Under the pieces are notes generated by a model that saw only the letters and a list, made by a program, of their open reading frames with translations, had not been told where the DNA came from and did no database searches. Positions 1 through 7,071 of a stretch of 11,406 nucleotides of DNA are shown one piece after another (positions within the stretch are counted from its first letter, which is position 1; every line of letters starts with the position of its first letter). The stretch comes from JBATBW01 sp049662565 (GTDB lineage: Bacteria; Bacillota_I; Bacilli_A; Erysipelotrichales; Erysipelotrichaceae): the NCBI GenBank assembly GCA_049662565.1, contig JBATBW010000021.1, positions 1 through 11,406 of the forward strand, read 5' to 3'. A program made the position numbers and the translations under genes.

Positions 1-1
1 A

Positions 2-1264
2 AGTTTAAAAAATGGGGGATTAAATACACGATTAGCTGACGTTTATGGTCAAGACAATGTTGCGCGTGAAGTATCACGCTACATTAAAGCGATTGAAGTG
101 TTTAATGAAAAGTATGGAGTTAGTGAAATTAGTATTTTTAGTGCACCTGGTCGAAGTGAAATCGGAGGAAATCATACTGATCATCAACATGGTGCAGTAT
201 TAGCGGCAGCTATTAATTTAGATGCAATTGCGATTGTCTCATTTAATGATTCTAACATTATTGATTTAACATCGGATATGTTAGCTATTAAACCAGTTGA
301 TATTTCTGTTAGTGAAGTAATTGATGAAGAAGCAGGGACTAGTGAAGCTTTAATTAGAGGGGTAGCTAGTAGAATGAGAGAACTTGGTTGTACTATTAAA
401 GGTTTCAACGCTTATGTGACTAGTACGGTTTTAGGTGGTTCTGGTTTATCATCTAGTGCTGCTTTTGAAGTTTTAATAGGAACTATTATTTCTTTAGGCT
501 TAAATGAAGGTAAAATTGATGCGGTAGAAATTGCGAAAGTGGGGCAATATGCCGAAAATGTTTACTTTAAGAAGCCTTGCGGATTAATGGATCAAATGGC
601 TAGTAGTGTTGGAGGGTTTGTTGGTATCGATTTTTTATCGACAGAAAAGCCAATTGTTGAAAAGGTAAATTTTGATTTTGCTAGTACGAATTTTAATTTA
701 TGCATTGTAGATACTAAAGGGTCTCATGCGAATCTAACTAATGAGTACGCAGCTATTCCTAATGAAATGCGTTCTATTGCGAATTATTACGGTAAAGATT
801 ATTTAGTGGAAGTTGATGAAAATCAATTCTATGACGATTTAGGCGTTTTATATGCGAATGAAGATATTAGTGATCGTGCAATTGTTAGAGCACTTCATTT
901 CTTTAATGAAACAAAAAGAGCTAAAGAAGAAAAAGAAGCATTACAACAAAAAGACTTTAATAAGTTTTTGAATATCGTTCAACAATCAGGCAATAGTTCT
1001 TATAAATACCTTCAAAATGTTTTTGCAGCTAGTGATGTAGTTAACCAAGGTGTTTCTGTTGGAATTGCTGCTAGTGAAAGACTTTTAGGAGATAAAGGGG
1101 TAGTAAGAGTTCATGGTGGAGGATTCGCTGGAACTATTCAAGCCTTTGTTCCAGATTGTTTATTAGAAGATTATAAAACAATGATCAGTAATTTATTTGG
1201 TGATGATGCGTGCTATGTTCTTAAAATCAGATCTTATGGCGGTATCGAAGTTATTGGTAAATAG
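2..1264 (+). CDS. galK: Galactokinase, 5' end outside the window
   Basis: Phosphorylates galactose at C1 with ATP in the cytoplasm, the entry step of the Leloir pathway. The reading frame is open from base 2 with no stop, giving 420 visible residues. A GTG at 98 is a possible start, but the 32 codons before it read as the family's N-terminal helix and there is no ribosome binding site there, so the gene begins upstream, probably by only a few codons. Visible motifs (numbered from base 2) are the substrate signature GRSEIGGNHTDHQ at 50-62, the GHMP ATP loop GLSSSAA at 148-154, the catalytic-base segment LMDQM with Asp197, and the C-terminal glycine motif VHGGGFAGT. The signature has GGNHTD where classical galactokinases have GEHTD, which marks the longer Firmicute/actinobacterial type. 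A terminator follows 40 bases downstream, so mglBAC is a separate transcription unit. Confidence 0.93.
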   Translation, partial: SLKNGGLNTRLADVYGQDNVAREVSRYIKAIEVFNEKYGVSEISIFSAPGRSEIGGNHTDHQHGAVLAAAINLDAIAIVSFNDSNIIDLTSDMLAIKPVDISVSEVIDEEAGTSEALIRGVASRMRELGCTIKGFNAYVTSTVLGGSGLSSSAAFEVLIGTIISLGLNEGKIDAVEIAKVGQYAENVYFKKPCGLMDQMASSVGGFVGIDFLSTEKPIVEKVNFDFASTNFNLCIVDTKGSHANLTNEYAAIPNEMRSIANYYGKDYLVEVDENQFYDDLGVLYANEDISDRAIVRALHFFNETKRAKEEKEALQQKDFNKFLNIVQQSGNSSYKYLQNVFAASDVVNQGVSVGIAASERLLGDKGVVRVHGGGFAGTIQAFVPDCLLEDYKTMISNLFGDDACYVLKIRSYGGIEVIGK

Positions 1265-1300
1265 GAGTTAATTTAAGGGTGTTACACAACTTAATGAAGA

Positions 1301-1325
1301 AAAAGCGGTTAACCGCTTTTTTTTT
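1301..1325 (+). terminator. Intrinsic terminator after galK
   Basis: An 8-bp stem AAAAGCGG/CCGCTTTT closes a TTAA loop and runs into nine T residues (1317-1325). It sits 36 bases after the galactokinase stop and ends that transcript before the mglB promoter. Confidence 0.9.
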
Positions 1326-1351
1326 GTGTATGTTTTGTGAAAAAAAGATAA

Positions 1352-1389
1352 AGAAAGCGCTTTACAAAATTAGTGAAAGCGCTTATAAT
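1352..1389 (+). promoter_or_regulatory. mglB promoter with two overlapping LacI/CcpA-type operators
   Basis: The -35 box TTTACA (1361-1366) and a perfect -10 TATAAT (1384-1389) are separated by 17 bp. Two copies of the palindrome AAGCGCTT lie at 1355-1362 and 1377-1384, 22 bp centre to centre, so they face the same side of the helix. The first overlaps the -35 and the second runs into the -10. Site 2, TGAAAGCGCTTATA (1374-1387), matches the catabolite-responsive element consensus TGWAANCGNTNWCA at all but one fixed position. Site 1 is a poorer cre but keeps the perfect AAAGCGCTTT core. Bound repressor would block polymerase. CcpA is the likely ligand of site 2; a galactose-specific LacI/GalR regulator for either site is an alternative. 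Confidence 0.85.
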
Positions 1390-1439
1390 AAAAACGTACT
1401 CAACATAGAGTCATTCATATTAGGAGGACAATAAGCAAT

Positions 1440-2522
1440 ATGAAAAAATTATTAAGTGTTTTGCTTGCTGCAACTTTACTTACTTTTGGTTTAGTTGGTT
1501 GTAGCAAAGGAAATGAAGCTCCTGCAAAAAGTGATGTAAATGCAGCTGTATTCTATTACAACTTTGCTGATGTTTATATTACATCTGTAAGAGCTAGCGT
1601 TGACAAATTATTAACTGAAGCTGGAATCAAATTCCAAAACTTAGATGGTCAAAACAACCAAGCTAACCAATTAGAACAAGTTAAAACTGCTATTACTAAC
1701 GGTGCAAATTTATTAATCGTTAATATCGTAGAAACTTCTTCTCCTGATGCTGCACAAAACGTAGTTAATGCTGCAAAAGAAAAAAATATTCCAGTTATTT
1801 TCTTTAACCGTGAAGTATCTGACGATGTAGTTAAGAGTTATGAAAACTGTGCATTCGTTGGAACTGACGCTCCAGAAGCTGGACACAAACAAGGTGCTTT
1901 AATTGCTGAACAATTATTAGCTGACTATGACAAATATGACTTAAATAAAGATGGAAAAATCTCTTATGTAATGTTCAAAGGTCAAGAAGGTAATGCTGAA
2001 GCTGAATTCCGTACTCAATTTGCTGTTGAAGATGCTGATGCTGCATTAGTTAAAGGTGGAAAAGCAAAATTAGAATTCTATGATGCTAAAAACACTAAAA
2101 AATATTTAGTAGACCAAAACGGTGCTTGGAGTTCTCAAGCTGCTAACGATTATATGACTACAATTTTAGCTGAATATACAGAAGCTAACAAAAACATGGT
2201 TGAATTAGTAATCGCTAATAATGACGGTATGGCTGAAGGTGCTATCTCTGCTCTTCAAACTGCTGGTTATAACAAAGGCGAAGGCAAAATGATTCCTGTT
2301 TATGGTGTTGATGCTGTTGATTCTGCAAAAGCTTTAATCGATGCTGGCAAGATGAGCGGTACTATTAAGCAAGATGCTGAAGGTATGGCTAGTACAATCG
2401 TTACTTTAGCTAAGAACGTTGCTTCTAAAGCTAAATTAATGGATAACACTTCTAGTTTCAACGTTGACAAAGGCGTTAACAAGATCCGTGTTCCTTACGG
2501 TACTTATACTAAAAAAGCTTAA
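1440..2522 (+). CDS. mglB: Galactose/methyl-galactoside ABC transporter substrate-binding lipoprotein
   Basis: Extracellular sugar-binding component of an Mgl-type importer, anchored to the membrane by lipid. The signal peptide ends in a lipobox LVGC with Cys21 as lipidation site. The mature part follows the two-lobe periplasmic-binding fold of E. coli MglB: the hinge-side INIV with Asn95, the calcium loop DLNKDGKIS at 167-175 with its distal ligand Glu255, VIANND at 257-262 and YGVDA at 288-292 with Asp291. Asp44, Tyr46, Trp230 and Arg191 align by eye with sugar contacts of MglB, but two contact positions differ (Asn185 for His152, Glu187 for Asp154), so the exact sugar is less certain than the family. 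At 360 residues it is slightly longer than E. coli MglB. The ribosome binding site AGGAGG lies at 1422-1427, 12 bases before ATG. Codon use is the most biased in the window, as expected for an abundant protein. Confidence 0.92.
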   Translation: MKKLLSVLLAATLLTFGLVGCSKGNEAPAKSDVNAAVFYYNFADVYITSVRASVDKLLTEAGIKFQNLDGQNNQANQLEQVKTAITNGANLLIVNIVETSSPDAAQNVVNAAKEKNIPVIFFNREVSDDVVKSYENCAFVGTDAPEAGHKQGALIAEQLLADYDKYDLNKDGKISYVMFKGQEGNAEAEFRTQFAVEDADAALVKGGKAKLEFYDAKNTKKYLVDQNGAWSSQAANDYMTTILAEYTEANKNMVELVIANNDGMAEGAISALQTAGYNKGEGKMIPVYGVDAVDSAKALIDAGKMSGTIKQDAEGMASTIVTLAKNVASKAKLMDNTSSFNVDKGVNKIRVPYGTYTKKA

Positions 2523-2537
2523 TTAAAATTTTAAACT

Positions 2538-2574
2538 AAAAGGCTGCAATAGCTGCAGCCTTTTAATTAATTTT
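2538..2574 (+). terminator. Partial terminator or stem-loop between mglB and mglA
   Basis: An 11-bp perfect stem AAAAGGCTGCA (2538-2548) / TGCAGCCTTTT (2554-2564) closes a 5-base loop. The tail TTTTAATTAATTTT is an interrupted T-tract. It begins 15 bases after the mglB stop. Because mglA and mglC follow without a clear promoter, it probably terminates only part of the transcripts or protects the mglB 3' end, giving excess binding protein over transporter. Confidence 0.75.
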
Positions 2575-2578
2575 ATGC

Positions 2579-2613
2579 AATCTATAAGTAACATTTAATG
2601 TTATTTATAGATT
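2579..2613 (+). promoter_or_regulatory. Long AT-rich RNA hairpin in the mglA leader
   Basis: Bases 2579-2594 pair with 2598-2613 around a TTA loop to make a 16-bp stem whose only non-Watson-Crick position, G2588 with T2604, is a G-U wobble in the plus-strand RNA. It ends 7 bases before the mglA ribosome binding site and has no T-tract, so it is not a terminator. A role in mRNA processing, stability or mglA translation is inferred from position only. Confidence 0.6.
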
Positions 2614-2631
2614 ATATAAAAAGGAGGACAT

Positions 2632-4131
2632 ATGAGCAAACCAGTATTATTAGAAATGAAAAACATATCTAAAGAATTTCCTGGCGTAAAGGCTTTAGAC
2701 AACGTATCGTTAACGGTTAGATCAGGTACAGTTCATGCTTTAATGGGTGAGAATGGTGCCGGTAAATCAACCTTGATGAAATGCTTATTTGGGATTTATA
2801 GTAAAGACAGTGGAACGATTATATTAGATGGTAATGAAATCAATTTTAAGAGTTCTAAAGAAGCATTAGAAAATGGTGTTGCAATGGTGCACCAAGAGTT
2901 AAACCAAGCGTTAACAAGAACCGTATTAGATAATTTATGGTTAGGTCGTTATCCTAAAGTTGGCGGATTTCTAGTTGACGAACGTGCAATGAAGAAAAGA
3001 ACTGTTGAAATTTTTAAAGAATTAGATGTTGATATTGATTATAATCGTATTATGTCGACGATGTCTGTTTCTCAACGTCAAATGGTGGAAATAGCAAAAG
3101 CAGTATCTTATGACTCTAAAGTAATTGTATTTGATGAACCAACATCTTCTTTAACAGAAGTGGAAGTTAATCACTTGTTCCGTATTATTAATATGTTGAA
3201 AGAACGTGGTGTCGGAATCATTTATATTTCACATAAAATGGAAGAAATTTTAAAAATTAGTGATGATGTTACCATTATGCGTGATGGTACTTGGGTTGCG
3301 ACTAAGTCTGCTAAAGATCTTACAACTAATGAAATCATTAAGTTAATGGTTGGACGTGAATTAACTAATCGTTTTCCGGAAAAGACTAATGTAGTAAAAG
3401 ATGTTATTTTGGATGTTCAACATATAAGTGGTAAGTATACACGCTTGAAAGATGCGACTTTCCAATTACATAAAGGTGAAATTTTAGGTATTGCCGGACT
3501 TGATGGTTCAGGTAGAACTGAGGTTTTAGAAAACTTGTTTGGGTCAATGACTCGAGGCGGTGGAACTATTGTCTTACATGGTAATGAAGTGCGTAATAAA
3601 AATCCACGTGATGCGATAAATAATGGATTTGCATTAATTACGGAAGAAAGACGTGCGACTGGTATCTTTGGTATTTTAGATATAAAAGATAATACAGTTA
3701 TCTCTTCAATTGATAATTATATGAAGAATAAAATTTATTTAGATAATAAAGCGATGGTTAAAGATACACAATGGTCTATTCAGGCGATGAAAATTAAAAC
3801 GCCTAGTCATAAGACTAAAATTCGTTCTTTATCAGGTGGTAATCAACAAAAGGTTATTATTGGGCGTTGGTTATTAAATGAACCAGAAGTTTTATTGTTA
3901 GATGAGCCAACAAGAGGTATTGATGTTGGTGCAAAATATGAAATTTATCAATTGATTTTAGATTTAGCTAATAAAGACAAAGGTGTAATTATGGTTTCTA
4001 GTGAAATGCCAGAATTATTAGGTGTATGTGACCGTATTATCGTTATGTCAGGTGGTAAAGTTGCGGGAATTGTGGATGCAAAAAACACTAGTCAAGAAGA
4101 GATTTTAACATTGGCTGCAATGTATGTTTAA
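2632..4131 (+). CDS. mglA: Galactose/methyl-galactoside ABC transporter, double ATP-binding subunit
   Basis: Cytoplasmic ATPase driving the Mgl importer; a tandem of two ABC domains, 499 residues, the usual length for the MglA/RbsA/XylG class. Domain 1 has Walker A GENGAGKS at 39-46, Q-loop Gln88, signature VSQRQ at 146-150, Walker B VIVFDE at 164-169 and switch His201. Domain 2 has a degenerate Walker A, GLDGSGRT at 289-296, with Arg where Lys is expected, then a full signature LSGGNQQ at 400-406 and Walker B LLLDE at 421-425. Its switch histidine is replaced in MVSSE (454-458). A degenerate second site is normal in this class, so one catalytic site is expected. The start is set by AAGGAGG at 2621-2627, close to ATG. 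mglC follows after 16 bases. The specificity comes from MglB next door, since the ATPase itself cannot separate galactose from ribose or xylose systems. Confidence 0.94.
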   Translation: MSKPVLLEMKNISKEFPGVKALDNVSLTVRSGTVHALMGENGAGKSTLMKCLFGIYSKDSGTIILDGNEINFKSSKEALENGVAMVHQELNQALTRTVLDNLWLGRYPKVGGFLVDERAMKKRTVEIFKELDVDIDYNRIMSTMSVSQRQMVEIAKAVSYDSKVIVFDEPTSSLTEVEVNHLFRIINMLKERGVGIIYISHKMEEILKISDDVTIMRDGTWVATKSAKDLTTNEIIKLMVGRELTNRFPEKTNVVKDVILDVQHISGKYTRLKDATFQLHKGEILGIAGLDGSGRTEVLENLFGSMTRGGGTIVLHGNEVRNKNPRDAINNGFALITEERRATGIFGILDIKDNTVISSIDNYMKNKIYLDNKAMVKDTQWSIQAMKIKTPSHKTKIRSLSGGNQQKVIIGRWLLNEPEVLLLDEPTRGIDVGAKYEIYQLILDLANKDKGVIMVSSEMPELLGVCDRIIVMSGGKVAGIVDAKNTSQEEILTLAAMYV

Positions 4132-4147
4132 TTAAAGGGGATAACAA

Positions 4148-5200
4148 ATGGAAAAAATTAAAAATTTGCCAGTTTTACAAAAAGAAAACTGGACTGTAAA
4201 AAATGTTGGTAATTTTGTTGTTAATAACGCATTATTCATTTTGATGGCTATCGCAATTGTTTATATTGCGGTTAAGAACCCATTCTTTTTAACTCCAGCT
4301 TCGATTGTTAATATTATTTCACAAACAGCTGCTTATTTACCGGCTGCTTTAGGGGTTGCTGGATGTATCGTATTAACTGGGACTGATTTATCGGCTGGAC
4401 GTATAATTGGTTTAACTGCTTGTATTTCTGCTTCATTATTACAAGTTTTAGATTTACCTAATAAAATGTGGCCTGGTGTTGGTTTATTACCGTTGGCTGT
4501 AGTTATTTTAGTTGCTGCTTTAATTGGTGCTTCATTTGGGGCATTTAATGGATATATCGTTGCTAAATTTAAATTGCATCCATTTATTGTTACTTTGGGT
4601 ACTCAATTAATTATCTTCACATTATTATTAGTTTACGTTAAAATGGGTAACAATGGAGGTATGGCTATTTCTGGCTTAGATCCACGTTATACTGATTTTA
4701 TTAAAGGATCGTTTATTGGATTTGGTGATATCGTTATTCCTAACTATGTATTGATTGCGGTTGTATTGACAATGGTTATGTGGTTTATATGGAATAAAAC
4801 AACACTTGGTAAAAATATGTTCGCATTAGGTGCTAATGAAGAAGCTGCACGTGTATCTGGTGTTAACGTATTGATGACTACAGTTATGGTATTTGCTTTA
4901 GCTGGTATCTTCTATGGTTTTACTGGATTTATTGAAGGGGCTCGTATTGGTTCTAATACCGCTAATACTGGGTTAAACTATGAATTAGATGCAATTGCTG
5001 CTTGTGTTATCGGTGGTGTTTCATTTGTTGGTGGTATCGGTAAAATTCGTGGTATTATCATTGGGGTATTCATGTTAAGATTAATTTTCGTTGGTTTAAC
5101 AATGATGGGAATTAACCAAGATTACTTCTATTTAGTTAAAGGTTTAATTATCTTATTTGCTTGTGCATTAGATATGAGAAAATATTTAGTTAAAAAATAA
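4148..5200 (+). CDS. mglC: Galactose/methyl-galactoside ABC transporter permease
   Basis: Membrane channel subunit of the Mgl importer, working as a homodimer with MglA and MglB. The 350-residue protein is highly hydrophobic with about ten membrane segments, the first at roughly 27-42. The family's conserved cytoplasmic-face motif GTDLSAGR stands at 78-85, and the coupling-loop sequence GANEEAARVSGV, which contacts the ATPase, is at 228-239. Near the C-terminus VIGGVSFVGGIGKIRG (288-303) is typical of branched sugar permeases of the RbsC/MglC/XylH class. The strong GTDLSAGR match favours MglC over RbsC. AAAGGGG at 4134-4140 lies 7 bases before ATG. It is the last gene of the mgl operon and is followed 3 bases later by a terminator. 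Confidence 0.94.
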   Translation: MEKIKNLPVLQKENWTVKNVGNFVVNNALFILMAIAIVYIAVKNPFFLTPASIVNIISQTAAYLPAALGVAGCIVLTGTDLSAGRIIGLTACISASLLQVLDLPNKMWPGVGLLPLAVVILVAALIGASFGAFNGYIVAKFKLHPFIVTLGTQLIIFTLLLVYVKMGNNGGMAISGLDPRYTDFIKGSFIGFGDIVIPNYVLIAVVLTMVMWFIWNKTTLGKNMFALGANEEAARVSGVNVLMTTVMVFALAGIFYGFTGFIEGARIGSNTANTGLNYELDAIAACVIGGVSFVGGIGKIRGIIIGVFMLRLIFVGLTMMGINQDYFYLVKGLIILFACALDMRKYLVKK

Positions 5201-5203
5201 ATC

Positions 5204-5225
5204 AAAGTGCTTCGGCACTTTTTTT
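5204..5225 (+). terminator. Intrinsic terminator after mglC
   Basis: A 7-bp stem AAAGTGC/GCACTTT is closed by a TTCG loop with a C-G closing pair, the very stable UUCG tetraloop, and runs into seven T residues (5219-5225). It starts 3 bases after the mglC stop. Confidence 0.95.
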
Positions 5226-5262
5226 ATTAATTTAAATAATTTAAGATGTTAAGTAAAAATAC

Positions 5263-5290
5263 TTGACACTACATTTATATGTGTTATTAT
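5263..5290 (+). promoter_or_regulatory. rpsP operon promoter
   Basis: A perfect -35 TTGACA (5263-5268) and an extended -10 TGTTATTAT (TG at 5282-5283, TATTAT 5285-5290) are spaced 16 bp apart, with an A/T-rich stretch upstream that could act as an UP element. Transcription should start near 5297, leaving a short leader of about 24 bases before rpsP. Confidence 0.88.
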
Positions 5291-5320
5291 ATATAGGTAA
5301 ATTTTAAGGAGGAAATTATA

Positions 5321-5614
5321 ATGGCAGTTAAAATTCGTTTAAAAAGAATGGGAAGTAAACAAAATCCTTTCTATCGTATTGTCGCAGCAGATTCACGTTC
5401 ACCAAGAGATGGTCGTTTCATTGAAACTTTAGGTTACTATAATCCAACTGTTTCACCAGCTGATGTTAAAGTGAATGAAGAATTAGTTATGAAATGGTTA
5501 AATAATGGTGCTCAACCGACAGATACTGTTAAAGATATTTTATCTAATGACGGTGTTATGAAACGTTTCCATGAAGCTAAAGAAGCTAAAAAATCGCACA
5601 AAAAAGGCGAATAA
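5321..5614 (+). CDS. rpsP: Small ribosomal subunit protein bS16
   Basis: Structural protein of the 30S subunit needed for its assembly. The N-terminal block VKIRLKRMG at 3-11, followed by NPFYRIVAADSR (16-27) and the ETLGYYNP segment, is the diagnostic bS16 core; the Lys-rich tail brings it to 97 residues, within the family range. The start is fixed by AAGGAGG at 5306-5312, 8 bases before ATG. It opens the rpsP-khpA-rimM-trmD-rplS operon, a widely conserved translation cluster. The ffh/ylxM genes that often precede rpsP in Firmicutes are absent here; the mgl operon stands in that position. Confidence 0.97.
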   Translation: MAVKIRLKRMGSKQNPFYRIVAADSRSPRDGRFIETLGYYNPTVSPADVKVNEELVMKWLNNGAQPTDTVKDILSNDGVMKRFHEAKEAKKSHKKGE

Positions 5615-5616
5615 TT

Positions 5617-5865
5617 ATGATTAATTTGGCTGATGTTTTGTTACAGCTTGCTAAACCTTTAGTAAATGATCCTAATAGTATTAATGTAAAGGAAATGAGT
5701 TCATTAAATGAAAATGAAATCGTTTTATATGTTTATGCTAAAAGTGATGATATTGCTCGTTTAATCGGCAAAAAAGGGGTTATGGCTAATGCGCTTCGTG
5801 ATATGATGAGCATTAGTGGTCGAGTTGTTGATAAAAAAATCAATATTCAATTTGAAACTTATTAA
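5617..5865 (+). CDS. khpA: KH-domain RNA-binding protein KhpA
   Basis: Small single KH-domain RNA-binding protein (YlqC in B. subtilis), which in other Firmicutes pairs with KhpB/Jag and affects cell elongation and mRNA. At 82 residues it has the family length. The RNA-gripping loop is the GKKG of LIGKKGVMANALRDMM (about residues 49-64), in the KH fold. It begins 2 bases after the rpsP stop; AAAGGCGA inside the rpsP tail is a weak ribosome binding site, so translation is probably coupled to rpsP. Position between rpsP and rimM is the usual one. RNA targets cannot be read from the sequence. Confidence 0.9.
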   Translation: MINLADVLLQLAKPLVNDPNSINVKEMSSLNENEIVLYVYAKSDDIARLIGKKGVMANALRDMMSISGRVVDKKINIQFETY

Positions 5866-5866
5866 A

Positions 5867-6358
5867 ATGGAAACAATTAAAATTGGTGTAGTTACTAATA
5901 GTTTTGGCATTAGAGGTGAGATTTTAGTAAAATCTTTTACTGATTTTGATGAGGAACGTTTCGCTAAAGGAAATACTATTATCATTGATGGTGTTGATTA
6001 TATTGTTCAATATTTTAAATATCATAAAAACTTGTTGATTGTGAAGCTGGTTAATTTTGATAATATCAATGATATCTTATTTCTTAAAGGTAAAGATATC
6101 TTGGTGGATAAGAAATCGCTTCATGAATTGCCAGATGGTCAGTATTATCATTGGCAATTAGTGGGTTTGAAAGTTATTGATCAGGATAATAATTATCTTG
6201 GTGTCTTAAAAGAAATGGATAATAGTGGTTATCAAGATCTAATGAAAGTAGAAACTATTAATAAAGATGTTTTAATCCCTTTTATTAAACCATTTTTGTT
6301 AGAAGTAAATTTAGATGGAAATTTTGTAAAAGTTCAGGTTATTGAAGGTTTAATATGA
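5867..6358 (+). CDS. rimM: Ribosome maturation factor RimM
   Basis: Assembly factor for the 30S head that binds uS19. The 163-residue protein has the N-terminal barrel with KIGVVTNSFGIRGE (5-18) and a C-terminal PRC-barrel with LPDGQYYHWQLVG at 88-100 and IPFI at 137-140 ahead of the closing LLEVNLDGN and VIEGLI. The ATG at 5867 is chosen because it gives the family's standard N-terminus; the GTG at 5816 would add 17 khpA-overlapping residues unlike any RimM. No Shine-Dalgarno sequence is visible before it (A/T-rich, no GGAGG), and only one base separates it from the khpA stop, so it probably relies on re-initiation by ribosomes finishing khpA. It ends in TGA overlapping the trmD ATG. Confidence 0.93.
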   Translation: METIKIGVVTNSFGIRGEILVKSFTDFDEERFAKGNTIIIDGVDYIVQYFKYHKNLLIVKLVNFDNINDILFLKGKDILVDKKSLHELPDGQYYHWQLVGLKVIDQDNNYLGVLKEMDNSGYQDLMKVETINKDVLIPFIKPFLLEVNLDGNFVKVQVIEGLI

Positions 6359-7071
6359 AAATAAGTGTCTTAACATTATTTCCTGAATTTTTTAAAAGTG
6401 GTTTAGAAACATCCATTATTAAAAGAGCGATTGAAAAAGAATTAGTAGATATTGAATTAATTAATATCCGGGATTTTTCCCTTGATAAAAATCATAAGGT
6501 AGATGACACTCCTTATGGTGGGGGAAGTGGAATGGTTATTAATGTTTCGTGTGTATACGATGCTTTACAAAGTGTTAAAACTGATAATAGTTATGTGGTT
6601 ATTACTAGTCCTATTGGTCAAGTATATAATCAAAGTAAAGCTTTGCAGTTTGCGAATTATGAGCATTTAATTATTATTTGTGGGCATTATGAAGGCATTG
6701 ATGCGCGCATTTATGATTATGTGGATCAAATTATATCAATTGGTGATTTCATCCTTACAGGGGGTGAAAATGTCGCTAGTTGCATTATAGATAGCGTTGT
6801 TCGCTTAATTGATGGAGTTATTACTAAAGAGTCATTAGATGAAGAATCTTTTAATAATCATTTGTTAGAGCCGTATGCTTATACAAGGCCATTTACATTT
6901 AATGGAGTTAGTGTTCCTGAAGTTTTAACTAATGGTAACCATAAGTTAATTAGAGAATATAAATATGCACAATCGTTACAATTGACATATTTGAATCGAC
7001 CTGACTTATTAGAAGATGTTGAGTTGAGTGATGATGACAAAAAAATATTACATAAAATAATTGAAAAATAA
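6355..7071 (+). CDS. trmD: tRNA (guanine-37-N1)-methyltransferase TrmD
   Basis: Methylates N1 of G37 next to the anticodon using S-adenosylmethionine, preventing +1 frameshifts; acts as a homodimer with a SPOUT trefoil knot. Family landmarks are VLTLFPEFF (5-13), DDTPYGGGSGM (50-60), SPIGQVYNQ (85-93), the knot segment CGHYEGIDAR at 109-118, SIGDFILTGGE at 128-138, VVRLI at 148-152, the C-terminal tRNA-binding YTRP (176-179) and RPDLL. At 238 residues the length is usual. The start overlaps the rimM stop as ATGA, with GAAGG at 6344-6348 as ribosome binding site. Two positions differ from the common form: after TGGE the usual L/I-P-A is N-V-A, and the residue just before SF at 165-166 is Glu164 rather than Asp. 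The rest of the active site looks intact. Confidence 0.95.
   Translation: MKISVLTLFPEFFKSGLETSIIKRAIEKELVDIELINIRDFSLDKNHKVDDTPYGGGSGMVINVSCVYDALQSVKTDNSYVVITSPIGQVYNQSKALQFANYEHLIIICGHYEGIDARIYDYVDQIISIGDFILTGGENVASCIIDSVVRLIDGVITKESLDEESFNNHLLEPYAYTRPFTFNGVSVPEVLTNGNHKLIREYKYAQSLQLTYLNRPDLLEDVELSDDDKKILHKIIEK

Noticed and set aside
98..100. GTG at 98 as the galactokinase start
   Set aside because: No ribosome binding site precedes it, the frame is open to the window edge, and the upstream residues read like the family's N-terminus.
2565..2630. A separate promoter for mglA
   Set aside because: A/T-rich stretches give loose -10 matches, but none has a convincing -35 at the right spacing; the region is dominated by hairpins.
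5816..5866. Longer rimM starting at the GTG at 5816
   Set aside because: The extra residues lie in khpA, resemble no RimM N-terminus and have no ribosome binding site; METIKIGVV is the expected start.
5761..5985. Minus-strand open frames at 184-408, 2300-2482 and 5761-5985, and the plus-strand frame at 9340-9618
   Set aside because: Each is antisense to a well-supported gene, with no family resemblance and no ribosome binding site of note.
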